From: Agaricus subrufescens
Taxonomy: Eukaryota > Basidiomycota > Agaricomycetes > Agaricales > Agaricaceae
Reading direction: 5' to 3'
NCBI GenBank assembly: GCA_029945375.1
Contig: CM057066.1
Span: 124,001 to 188,000, forward strand
DNA length: 64,000 nucleotides
Positions 22,660 to 33,240 of this stretch are shown here, piece after piece. Each line of letters begins with the position of its first letter. Within the stretch, counting starts at the first letter, position 1. The translations under genes were made by a program, and so were the position numbers. The notes beneath the pieces were generated by a model. That model ran no database searches, had not been told where the DNA came from, and saw only the letters and a program-made list of their open reading frames with translations.

Positions 22660-25086
22660 TCACAAAGGCAAAGGCACACTCATAGGCATATAAACCACTC
22701 TCCGTTGATCAACGGCATCTCCATACCATACGGGGGTAGGATACACAGGTGAAGGAGCGTACCCAGGCGCAAACACTGGACCGCCGCCACCACTTCGACC
22801 TTGGTGTCCGTGGTTTGTATTATATCTTGGCCCCTTCGGCCCTGTCTGTTCTTGCTGTTGAGAAGTTTCATCTTTACTTGTCCCTTCTTCTCCATCACCC
22901 TTACGTACAGGCGTTCCCTGATTAGGTGCAATATTTGTATCCTGGGCAGGTCCAGATGGTGGAGGATAGGCGAAATAAGGGAAAGGAGGCGATACGAATG
23001 GAAATGGGTACGTCGCGGGTATCATCGGGCTTATATTCCTTTGATGGTGGTATTCCTCGAACGTGATCGTCGATGTTGATCTTCGTATATATCTTCTTCC
23101 TCTAACACGCCGACTGTCGTTCACACCACCATGTCTTTGTCTATGCCCGTGCTCGTGCCCGTGTCCGCGTCCATGACCAGGTCGGGTTTCTTGCCGTCTG
23201 ATATAATGACCATGTCGTCCGCCACCTCCCACACGATCGACTGCATTTCTCTTCCTGCCTCTCCTCCTCCATCCACCCAAAGGGCTAATCACGGATCCCC
23301 TATCCTCTCCGTCCCTGTCACCTTCGCCCGAAGATAACAAATCTAACGAGAGGCTCCTACTAAGTCCCGCAGTATCTCCTTTCCTCTTATACCACGATTG
23401 ACCTGCTTTCTTCCCAATTCCGCCCCTCCCGCCACTTTTTTGTCCAAATCCAGTCAAAGGACTATAATCGACCGTACTCCTTTCGGAGAACCAAGGTAGA
23501 TGGTAAAAACCTGCAAAAAATCGAAAAACGGGGTTGAGATCCGATGTGAATGACGGATCTGTGGAAAATGACGTGTATTCCGTTACTTGAGTGCCGGCGG
23601 TCCGAGGCGAAGCCGTCATTTTCATGTAATCATTCGCTGGTTGAGGATGAGCGGTTTCTGGTGATTGGTTTGCCGGAGGTGATACAGTTGTATCAATTAC
23701 GGGTGTTGGGATTGGAGATCCAGCTCTGACACTTGATCCTCGTCGACTTGGAGCCGATTCAGACCTGCCGATAGGTGGGGCACTAGACTCTTCTTCATTC
23801 TCATGATACATCATCACTGTAGTTCGCTCCCGTTCGATACTCGGTGCGGGATACTCGACAGCGGGTGGAGGAGGCTGGCTAATGTGGACATCGTGAGTGT
23901 CTGAATGGTCAAAGAACTCTTGATCTTCGGGATTCAATCCCTGTCGCAGTGTCTCCCCTGAAGGTCTAGTCAATTTCAGACTAGGATTCCTGAATCGTTG
24001 CTGTGGTGGTGACACTGGCATTTCACCAGGCATTCGATTTTCAGGCTCTGCGGTGATGGGAGAGTTTATATTCTCCGCTAGCCTTGTGGGAGTTGCAGGA
24101 TGCGAAGCGTATCCTGGGAGCATATCCTCGAAATTCCTGAGATTCCCAAACTCCTCATCACCTTCATCCATCATCAGCGGTTTCTTTCTTCCATATCTCA
24201 GAACTTTCTTCGGTAGCCTTTTCAACCCAGCAAAGAGGCTCCCGGCCAAAGAAGGAGAATGAGACAAGGCTTCTTTCTTTTTCTTCCATTTGAGACTATC
24301 AATTCTCCCTAACGGTTGTGAAGCGCCGGGGACAGGTAAAGGCCTATGGTGGTATTGACCGCGAGGAGCGACTCGTTCCATCGGAACACCTTTTCCGCCC
24401 TTCATTCCGATTGGCATTGAATATCCATTATTCGGGACGCTGTTATAACCATTTGGAAGGCGAATATTATGTTGTTGTTGGTGAGGATGTGGACGAGTAG
24501 GAGGATGAACATCGACGTAACCACCTTCTTCGCCGCCTTCACCTTCCAGTTCCTCTTCCTCTTCTTCTGTAACGTTTGTGATGAAGAACCCTCCACTTGT
24601 TGGTCTTCCTTGTTGTTGACCGTACCCTGACCCTCGCCCTGTATATCCCCCGTAATCGCCTTGATGTCCAGGTTGTGAACCAATATAGCGCGGAGCTGAA
24701 TACAGCTGGGGATCAGGTAGTGGCCTAGAAGTCCTGGTGGCGGGTGTAGATGTCTCCATCATAATGGATGGGTTAATCCAACTAGGTGTGTTATCGGCGT
24801 AACTGAGGTAGGAATTCCGAGTACCGGAACGTTGAAGGGTAGAACCAGGGCCTCCCGCTACACCTGGCATGCCAATAGTCATGCCAGTGGCGAGAGATGG
24901 AGTATATGCATGGTGGGAGGGGGTCCCAGCCATAGTAGCTAGGTTCGTCTGCGGACTGTAGCTAAGATTACTTGCGCTCGCCTTCGGTGTCCCTCGGTTC
25001 TGACTGAATGAACGAGATGAAGAGTGATGGTAGTTTGGATCGTTAGGAGTGGGATAGGATGTGTACGTGACGTTGTTAGGATTCAT
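22660..25086 (-). CDS. Large low-complexity protein, function unknown
   Basis: A single uninterrupted frame of 808 residues from the ATG at 25086 (MNPNNVTYTSYPTPN). Composition is dominated by Ser, Pro, Gly, Tyr and Arg and looks mostly disordered. More structured islands are a basic segment (KKKKEALSHSPSLAGSLFAG then LKRLPKKVLRYGRKKP), an aromatic patch (NPVFRFFAGFYHLPWFSERS) and a serine-rich basic stretch. A Gly-His-Arg tract (GHGRGHGHEHGHRQRHGG) lies at about 23130-23185. Near the C-terminus is a Pro/Phe/Tyr cluster (YPFPFVSPPFPYFAYPPP). No catalytic motif or signal peptide is visible. The unbroken length in a genome where stops are frequent argues strongly that it is real. I do not recognise the family. 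Confidence 0.7.
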   Translation of the reverse strand: MNPNNVTYTSYPTPNDPNYHHSSSRSFSQNRGTPKASASNLSYSPQTNLATMAGTPSHHAYTPSLATGMTIGMPGVAGGPGSTLQRSGTRNSYLSYADNTPSWINPSIMMETSTPATRTSRPLPDPQLYSAPRYIGSQPGHQGDYGGYTGRGSGYGQQQGRPTSGGFFITNVTEEEEEELEGEGGEEGGYVDVHPPTRPHPHQQQHNIRLPNGYNSVPNNGYSMPIGMKGGKGVPMERVAPRGQYHHRPLPVPGASQPLGRIDSLKWKKKKEALSHSPSLAGSLFAGLKRLPKKVLRYGRKKPLMMDEGDEEFGNLRNFEDMLPGYASHPATPTRLAENINSPITAEPENRMPGEMPVSPPQQRFRNPSLKLTRPSGETLRQGLNPEDQEFFDHSDTHDVHISQPPPPAVEYPAPSIERERTTVMMYHENEEESSAPPIGRSESAPSRRGSSVRAGSPIPTPVIDTTVSPPANQSPETAHPQPANDYMKMTASPRTAGTQVTEYTSFSTDPSFTSDLNPVFRFFAGFYHLPWFSERSTVDYSPLTGFGQKSGGRGGIGKKAGQSWYKRKGDTAGLSRSLSLDLLSSGEGDRDGEDRGSVISPLGGWRRRGRKRNAVDRVGGGGRHGHYIRRQETRPGHGRGHGHEHGHRQRHGGVNDSRRVRGRRYIRRSTSTITFEEYHHQRNISPMIPATYPFPFVSPPFPYFAYPPPSGPAQDTNIAPNQGTPVRKGDGEEGTSKDETSQQQEQTGPKGPRYNTNHGHQGRSGGGGPVFAPGYAPSPVYPTPVWYGDAVDQRRVVYMPMSVPLPL

Positions 25087-26422
25087 TTTTGTGCCCGATT
25101 TCGTATGATGCACCGAGGTCTAGGCCTAAGTTGAAGAGCGCGGAACGAGGAGAGTAAGAGATGGCAAAAGAGAGTTGCCTCGATTTTGTTCAAAGTGGAG
25201 GTTCGAATTCAGCATGTCCTCATGTTGTGGAAGGGTCGAAAGAACAAAGCACGAGCAGAAGGCATGGAAGTAGGCTCTCCGAGCTCGAGGAATAAGGCTT
25301 GCCAGGGTGAAGAAAGCTTGATACATCAAACATCACCCGCAAACACGTTGCCGGTCTCGCCACTCTCTATCCACTCTGCGTCCGACCTCGCACCAAACAG
25401 CAGGGTTTTGAACTCGAGAGATTATATGAATGCAGGCTTATGAATTCCGTGCGAAGGGCGACAAGTACTCCTTCGGCGTTGGTTGCGGCCTGCGTGACAT
25501 AAAGATGAATGAAATCGTTTGGTGAGATTCCATCACTTTGTTACCACAGCCTCGGGATCAAAGGACAACTGATGCTCACGAGTTGTTAAGAGGATCTGTA
25601 ACCAGTACATCCTACAAGATGGCAATGATGTAAGTCAAGGTAGGAAGAGGACTCAGTCACCCTGCGCAACTGAAGGCTACCGCCCATCTGACAGCCAAGG
25701 ATCTGGGTGAACAAAATGACACACAGCACGTGAATTAAAGCGGCAAGTCTGCAGCCAGAAGAAGAAGGAAAGTGAAGATTCTTACAGGACACACTGTCAA
25801 CATATCACCAACTCAAATATTTCACACGCGCGCAACAACCAAATCACAGAATTCCGAAATCAACAACTTCTCGTTGACCCTCGGCCTAGCTCGGTCTTGG
25901 TCGAGCTGCAAGTGGACCCATGCGACTATTTCTGTTAGATAATTCACAGGCTTGTCTTTCACTCCAAGAGGCCGTTGCTTAACATCTCAACATGGTTATT
26001 CATTTCAGCCTGAAGCTTGAACCTTAATATCAAAAGCAGTCTTACAGGGTGATGTTCCAGCGAGAAGGACGGCAGGTGATAACGCGATGTGTTAATGTTA
26101 GTACTGCCATAATGTTGACTGTCAGCCCCTTGTGTGCCGATGATAGTAAAAATGGTATACAGAAACACGGGATGACTGACGAAGGAATAAATGAACCAAT
26201 TCAACGAAAAGGGTACTACGATGATCAAGGGTCGCTCACATCCATGTAACTCAGCGGTGATACCAGCTCTCCCTGAAGTGAAAAAGATTCACAACCTGAC
26301 TTAGTAAGGGGAAGCTTGGGTAAAGGCCTTGATCGAAAGGCCTCATGACGATGGCGGGATTCACGGGGATTCTTTTCGTCCTATTTAAGACCATGGTCAC
26401 GAAGGATTCAGTCTTTTTTTAG
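25087..26422. other. Intergenic, no gene recognised
   Basis: Upstream region of the 808-residue gene and downstream of a small possible gene. ORFs are all under 90 codons and without motifs. Confidence 0.45.
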
Positions 26423-26938
26423 CTATGTAGAATAGGGGCTTACCAGGGTAAAAAAACAGGCTTTCGGGGTGGGTAAGGATGCTGTACAACTCGTAGCGAG
26501 AGTAGTTATAGTAAAACCACTTAAGGCTGCCGGATAATTACAGAGAGATACGGCCGAGGAAGAGGGCGACCCTTTTGTCAGCCTGATTTCCATGACATCA
26601 TTTGGGCCACTGATTCCTGTATCCTGACGAGTGTTTGTAGGATGGTTATCATCGCTTTGAGACCAGGACCGTCGTATGTTAATATATGGTTCGCATATGA
26701 GGGATCCAAGGGACTGGCTGGCTTGGGGTTGATCAGAAGTCAAATCCAAAAGACGTCGTCCCTTGTATAGGGCTCTAGTCTTCTTTAATACTCTGAACCT
26801 TCGTAGCGGTTTTACCGAGTCACGTCTCCTGCTTTCTCTGGCCCTTCGTTGTGTAAAAAGTGTATAGAGAGCTAGTGATAGCAAACACATAAAGGATCCA
26901 GCGCCGAGGGAAGTGATCGCAATAATGAGTGCGTCCAT
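26423..26938 (-). CDS. Possible small single-pass membrane protein
   Basis: An ATG-initiated frame of 171 residues. It starts with a hydrophobic helix (LIIAITSLGAGSFMCLLSLA), followed by a strongly basic stretch (QRRARESRRRDSVKPLRRFR), consistent with a type III or signal-anchored topology by the positive-inside rule. The remainder is Ser/Thr-rich with no motif. No neighbour supports it and no homologue is recognised, so it may be a chance ORF; the hydrophobic-then-basic order is the only positive evidence. Confidence 0.35.
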   Translation of the reverse strand: MDALIIAITSLGAGSFMCLLSLALYTLFTQRRARESRRRDSVKPLRRFRVLKKTRALYKGRRLLDLTSDQPQASQSLGSLICEPYINIRRSWSQSDDNHPTNTRQDTGISGPNDVMEIRLTKGSPSSSAVSLCNYPAALSGFTITTLATSCTASLPTPKACFFTLVSPYST

Positions 26939-27419
26939 TAATGGTTCACTGTGAACCTTTAGTTTTTATTGGCTTTTCAACGGTTGAACAACTTTTACTT
27001 ACGCAATGAATTATAAAGTATAACCTTCAATGGAACGTGATTCGTATATTGGGGGGGGGCGACGAAAAGAAAAGCTCACCAAGTAAGCGGCCTCGTGAAC
27101 ATTATATATACTCTAAGGATTTGCTGTTTCGATTTCCCAAACGACGCGGATCTCAACATCCATGAACAGCTCATTTGAGTTGCGCTATCGTATTTGGGGG
27201 GAGACTTATTGCTAACATGTCATAGGGACTGTATCAGCAGCATAGGCGTATTCGTTACGCTAAGCCTGTCATACAACAGCAATACTTGACACAATGTCAA
27301 TTAAATCTCGGCAAATAGTATCAGTGTGAATATCATAAAAGTATCATGAAATATGGTCGCTACAAACATTACAGCATTTTTGAGACATGAGAAAAAGACA
27401 TTAAGAGTATGGAAGTGAA
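26939..27419. other. Intergenic
   Basis: Spacer between the small possible gene and the 3' end of the sugar transporter. A run of nine G at about 27050. Nothing else seen. Confidence 0.4.
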
Positions 27420-29772
27420 TTAAGCAGGTACTTTCTCCTCTTCCAATGAATCGGACCTCTTGCCCTATGAAAAAAGTTAATAAATCGTGAGCCCTAAAAA
27501 TGCTAATCTTGAGCTTACCGATTTGTGGTGTCCAACGACTTCTTCCACAGTCTTCTTTCCGACGTCCCTGCCGATCTTCCAGGCGGTGAATACGTGTCCC
27601 TGTTGGAAGATTTCTTCCACTTCTTCGAGAGAACGGCCGACGGTTTCGGGGAACATGAAGAGGATATGAATGAAAGCCGCGAAGTTGAACGTTCCGAAAA
27701 TGAAGTAGGTCTTCCATGCGATAGTGCTCAGGCCAGGAGGTACAGCGTAAGCAAGACAGAAGTTAAAGAGCCAGTTGGTGGCCTGCAGTCAGTCGTCAGC
27801 GTGTTGTCGAGTCTGATCCAGTCTGGACGCTTACAGTAGAGATTGATACAGCCTTGCTGCGGACTTTCAAGGGGAACTGTTTTCAGGTGGTTCAAGTTTA
27901 TTCAAATTATAATTGCGGCTACAACTCACGAGCTCGGCAGGGTACGTCCAAGAGACAGGTCCCATGGTAATCGCGAAACTGTAATAGGAAAATGATCAGA
28001 AGCTAGTTGGGTACAGATAGTTATGAGTTCCTACACACCTGCAAACGAAGAGGTAACTTGAAACGATGATACCCTTGGTAATGGAATCATGACCCGACAC
28101 AACCCAAATTCCTAGGGAAACAAAGTAAACAGTCTGTAGATTCGGGGCCTATTGCGCAACATACGAGCACCGTCAACCTCTCCCCATTGACCAAAGGATC
28201 CTTGTAAACCTCCGACAAGGAATAGCCAGAAACCCATGAACAGCGTTCCAGCGAGAAGCATTGGCCTACGTCCCCACTTGTCAATGAAGATGATCGCCGG
28301 AACTGGAATAGGTGAAGATTGAGATCAACTGAATGGCCTTGAAATGATTTCATACTCACTAGTCATGACCACGTTAAGAACATATTGGACCGACTGAGGA
28401 TGATTAACTCAATAAGGCTTATACCCTTGAACCAAATCGAACAAACTTACGGAAGCAATAAGGTTTCCACGAGTCCCAGTCAAACCAGCACCTTGGAAGA
28501 CGTAAACGATGTAGTACATCATGACATTCATTCCACTGAGCTGAGACCACATCTGGAGGGACATTCCGAGGAAAACGCGACGGGGATTGCCATTCCTGAT
28601 AAGATCGAGGTAAGATTTAGCACCTTGGGTACGCTCGTATTCCACCTGTTAAAATTGTCGCGTCAGCTGAAAATCTTTGAAAGCTGCGGCGTGCATCTTT
28701 ACCTGTTCCCTAATTTCCTGGAACTCAAATTGGACCATATCATTGTTTTTATCTCCTCCACCGTGAAGGTCGGCCAAAACCTGGAGAGCATCATCCTCAC
28801 TACAAATGCATTAGTAGAGAAACTTTGCGGTCGCGATCGTACTTACCGCCCGTGGTCATACAGCCAACGAGGACTCTCGGGGAAATACATCATTCCAAGA
28901 CTCAATATGATTGCAGGAATCATCTGCAAGCCCCAAGGAATCCGGAAAGAAGCCACGCCATTGATATAAGAGCAACCGAATTGAATGAAGTATTGGACCA
29001 AGATACCCCACGTGATAGACCTACGACAGAATCAGTTGGAGTGAACAACACGGGCCTAGCGCTATAATCATACCATTGCTGTAGAGATACGATTCGACCA
29101 CGAATTGATGGATGCGTGATTTCGGACTGGTAGATCGGCACGATAGCACTTGACAGTCCTACGGAGAGACCAGAAATGATACGACCAGCGACAAGCATGC
29201 CACGATTCTGTTGTATTCAAAGTGTTAGATTTATGGCAGGAAAGCGAGTATATTACATACCACTGAGGCACATTGCAAGATAGACCCGATGACCCAGATA
29301 ATACCAGCAAGAATAACGGTAGGTTTGCGACCAATGCGATCACCTAAATATGTGACAGCGAGAGCTCCGACAAACGAGCCAGCTGGCATGGAGGCGGTGA
29401 TAGCACCCTGAGGCCCATCCCTAGGCTAGTCTAGATTTAGTAGTGTCCCAAATGCCCAACGGATAGCCCCTACATGGTTGAATTGTTTCAAGTAGTATTG
29501 GTTCTAGTCACGATCTCAGAAGTCTGATCTCAGGAAGACTGTCGAGATTACTTACGGCCAACACTCCAGACATTGAGGAGATGTCGAGACCAAACAGGCC
29601 ACCTCCGATGCAGGCAAAAGAGCCCACCACATACTACCATGAAAATGAGAACAGAGCGGTCTGTAGCATCGAAGAGCAACATACGGGATTTGAAGCAATC
29701 CTTGCGCTGTACTTCATCGGACTACTCAATACAGGATCATTGTCATGTTTGACGGAGATAGCTTACCTTCAT
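27420..29772 (-). CDS. MFS sugar transporter (hexose-transporter family)
   Basis: Plasma-membrane sugar importer of the major facilitator superfamily, about 12 helices. Exons (minus): 29772-29767, 29633-29556, 29503-29474, 29407-29261, 29207-29074, 29020-28847, 28799-28703, 28645-28451, 28393-28360, 28302-28165, 28111-28039, 27978-27930, 27876-27835, 27782-27519, 27464-27420; 501 residues. Motifs in order: GGGLFGLDISSMSGVLA, GAITASMPAGSF, GDRIGRKP, YFPESPRWLYDHGR, GNLIAS, DKWGRRP, WTYPAELFPLKVRSKA and FPETVGRSLEEVEEIF, all classic sugar-porter signatures. The start gives a coding exon of only two codons (MK), which is uncertain. The splice around 29473-29408 is also uncertain: the chosen acceptor keeps frame but skips a few residues expected before GAITASMP. 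A decayed partial copy lies at about 32780-33240. Confidence 0.88.
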
Positions 29773-31284
29773 GGTTGAGGGCTTCCTTGCAAGTAACAGA
29801 GAAAGTCGGAAGAACCCCGCGCGCAATCATGTGCTGGGATTTATAGTGTCCGAATGAAGTGATCAGGAAGCAACCCACCCAAGTTAACAACTTTAAGATC
29901 GTAAAGAATCAGTACCTACATCTATCCCCACCGGTGATAGGGGGATCACGAGGAGGTGGAGAAGCACGGTGAAGGCATACCATGGGAAACGCACCACAAG
30001 GTCGCCCCAACGCTTCTTTAGCCCTTCTGTCGTCACCTGGTGTTTCCCCATTTTACCCACGTCGGTATTCAGAGATACAGTCCTAGAAGCCCCAAACTAG
30101 TCAGGCCATCACCCCGGTGGATTCTCCTGGGGCCATCGAGTGTGGCCGAAGAGGAGGCCCCGCCCAGTAACGGTGGAGGATTTAAGAACCGATCATTGAT
30201 CTATACGTTGACCCGACCGGACCGACCGGTTGGGGATCAGTGGAGGATGGTTGTCAGTGTGTTACCACCCCGGCCACCCAGCAAGTTTAGCAAACCGGAG
30301 ACTGTCCTCGGCGGGTTTCTAGCCGGCAAGTGGGAACAAATCTGTCGGGTTTCATTAGAAATCTAATAATATGCCAAACTGATGCTCCACTCAACCTCAG
30401 TTGCATCATTACACTTGACAAACCAAACCTTATGTCGCCCAACCACATGATGCTTGACAGCTACATATCACTCTGCCTCTATATATGTGATTAATTCTAC
30501 AACCCTGCATTCCAAACATCATCTGAATACCACTCGCGTTGTATAAATTTATCCCCACAAGTTACAGCAGCCTCTAAGCCACAATGCAACCTTTACAAGT
30601 ACTATGAGCCGTACAAGTCCTATTACTGTGATGGCTGGGTCTGGATTGCTGGCTATTTTTACTCGCGTGGGCCAATCGTTCCTGTCTGGATCATCTGGTC
30701 TCGTCATAACCTAACTGAAGGCACATACATGAAACTGAAGACCTGGGAAGCCCCGCAATGTTACCCCACACGGCCTTCAGCATCCCAAGTTACTTATAAT
30801 AAGAAGAGAGCATTGCTGCCATAGTTGCCTTCGAGTTCCCCTCTCAAGACCCTCGTATTAATCATTACTGAGATATGATATGTCAATTATTTTGGTATTT
30901 CTATTTCCTTGCTCGTATGTCTTCTTCCGTAGGAGAATGTAAAACCAACTGCGGCCTAAGTTTAGCTGTGATCCAGTGTGACCGGACTGTTCAAATTTGA
31001 CTTTTATTACACAGCGTAGGCTATATGGAGAGCATCAGCTCCAGCACGCTGCAAGCTCCGATATTCTTTACCTCCACGGTGAGCGCTCGTTTTGATGTAA
31101 GTGGTAGACAAAAGTACTAGTTAATCATGCAAGTGGTGGACAGAGGCATAATTTAATTAGAATGGACCATTACCTATTCAAAGTTCTGGTTGAGTAGTCT
31201 CGGCTGAGGAAGAATCCTGAGCCTTAGTTTCATCAAGCTGAATTAAAAAAATATCCCGGATCCCTTGTTGATCGAGCTTTTGAA
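29773..31284. other. Intergenic upstream of sugar transporter
   Basis: Probable promoter of the leftward transporter, followed by about 1 kb with no convincing coding signal. An ORF at 30040-30366 (108 codons) has no motif. Confidence 0.45.
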
Positions 31285-32779
31285 ATGGGTGCTGACTCGC
31301 TCAAAAGCCTTCCTCTTACTTCTGCCACTTACCGTATCTGGCAACCTCCGATGATGATGATGTACGCAGTGGAAATGCAAGGCTTCCAGAACCAGGAACA
31401 AATTATGTATTGCTTATTCTCCATCATTTCAGGGTCAACTCTATTCAACGTTACGAGCCATGCATATCCACAAATTAGGACTTTCAAGAACTTTAGCCGA
31501 GTAAGGGCCGATACCAGTGGCATGTGTGTTGGACTTGGGTATGACGGGAGTATAATGGGGAATATAACCAAGTGCTCCTAAAAAGGTATAAAGCGTCGGG
31601 AGTGGCATCAAGATGTCCGGAATCGGAAGGGTCCTAGATCAAATTCATCCTCGGGTGTCACGGGGAGCTGCAGCACCTCGCTACGTAGTACGTAGTACGG
31701 GTGCCGCTGGGATATAATCACAAGCGATTAGATGACCATCGGGCCACAAAGCATGAGAAGCGATTGAGTGCCCGAGGCAGGTTTGAGCTGAATGATCCGA
31801 TCTCTTCCTGACAGACGGAGAACTTTTGAGAATCTTTGGCGCACAATCTGACTTAGTGGTCTTGAGCAGAATTCCTATGCTACAACTCAGACTATTTGAG
31901 AGTTGCATTTACAGTCAGTTTCCGGGCCAGATCCTCAAGTGCGTCATCCGGAGACTCTCTAATCATCGATTGCATGGCCCAGAGAGATTGAACGCAACGA
32001 CCGTTGATTCCACCCAGCAGGACCACGTCAAATTTTCCGGAATCAGGAATGTTCAGTAAAAACTTTGGGGAACGCATGACTGGGTAGAATATTTCAATCA
32101 GGCACCGACTATTTCCAATAGATATGGTCCATTGGTCAATGACTGGTCACGGGTCAACACTCGTTATAGTTGACCGTTTGAAATTCTATGTATATTGAAA
32201 TGTGGGGCTCCGCATTCCAACGGCGGGGAAGTGCAATAGGATATTCAATTCAGCCTCCGCATTATCTTCCAAAAATACCTACCATATACAGTAGCAATTG
32301 ATACAATGCTAACTACTGGTTTCAAATAGTACTCCTTTGGGATGGATCCAGCGGGCAAGACAAGTCTCATTGTGGTCAGTTGTTGCATGTGAAGCAATCT
32401 TTGGAGGTCACAGAAGACGACAGCAAAATGGAGGCCATCCATCGCTTTCTGCGATGAAAGACTGGCAGACTAATCCAAACAACACGGTTCAATGACTCAT
32501 GCTACGATCACCGTCGACGAGCTAAATCTGCGGGTAATCCTCCAACATGCGGAATGGATAGAACTGCATCAACGATGTTCCTGCGATAATCATGATTGTA
32601 CGTCACCGTTTCGCAATACGAAAAGGGCTATAGTCATCATGAACATTAATTCAGTTGCGCTAAACTGACACCGGAAGGCTGTCAAAGCATATCAATAAAC
32701 GCGATGTTAGAGGAGGCATTGAATAGTCCAAGATTATCTATGATCCACCTTTCATCCGACTGTAACATGATGAAAAGCC
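31285..32779. other. Sparse region, possible decayed coding fragments
   Basis: Short frames on both strands. On the minus strand, 32077-31892 (FDVVLLGGINGRCVQSLWAM) and 32442-32245 look somewhat protein-like but cannot be joined into a convincing gene and match no family I know. On the plus strand, 31285-31581 is an open frame of 98 codons without motifs. I do not call a gene here. Confidence 0.3.
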
Positions 32780-33240
32780 CGCATGTGCGATAAGGTTTCC
32801 ACGATGACTGCCAGTCAATTATCCACTGTGGCGGATTGACTCGAGGCAACATTCAAAGGGACATTCCGGGGGGGAATACGACGGATATCACCACCAATGG
32901 TGAGCTGAACCTACAATTTGGTGCCTTAAGTTCGTTCAATTTCCACCCGGAAGGACACGATTAAACAGCAAATGTTGGTAGTCTGATAGAACACGTCTTG
33001 TGTCGCAAGCAATTGCTGAATTACCTCACTCTCGAATCGGACCGTCTTGTCCGCCTTGTCTCCGTGACCGTGAACGTCGGCTGAAACTTGCCGGATATCA
33101 CCCTTGAATTGACTGACAGGTGTGGAGGACTTATGGGCACGACTGGCCGGCCTCATACAAGGAGGCAAAAAACTTTCCATACCTAAGGATAATAATAGGA
33201 CTCAACCGCAAGCTGCCAAGGGGTTCTAATTGATGCGTTA
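32780..33240 (-). pseudogene. Decayed fragment of an MFS sugar transporter
   Basis: Collinear with 28445-28930 of the intact transporter, same orientation. On the plus strand GCGATAAGGTTTCCACGA (32797) matches GCAATAAGGTTTCCACGA (28455), and AGGGACATTCCGGGGGGGAA matches AGGGACATTCCGAGGAAAA. On the minus strand the translation keeps DVHGHGDKADKTVRFESEVI where the live gene has DLHGGGDKNNDMVQFEFQEI. Downstream, CCATACCTAAGGATAATAATAGG parallels the PESPRWL-adjacent exon. The frame is broken several times and both gene ends are missing. The residue pattern differs enough that the source was probably a paralogue rather than the neighbour itself. Confidence 0.65.

Noticed and set aside
24402..24683. 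Alternate-frame ORF inside the 808-residue gene
   Set aside because: A shadow frame over low-complexity sequence.
25186..25215. GGTTCGAATTC near 25197 as a tRNA T-arm
   Set aside because: Flanking bases do not pair into a 5-bp stem and no D-arm or anticodon arm lies upstream.
31892..32442. Minus-strand frames as a two-exon gene
   Set aside because: No junction kept frame with consensus splice sites and no family was recognised.
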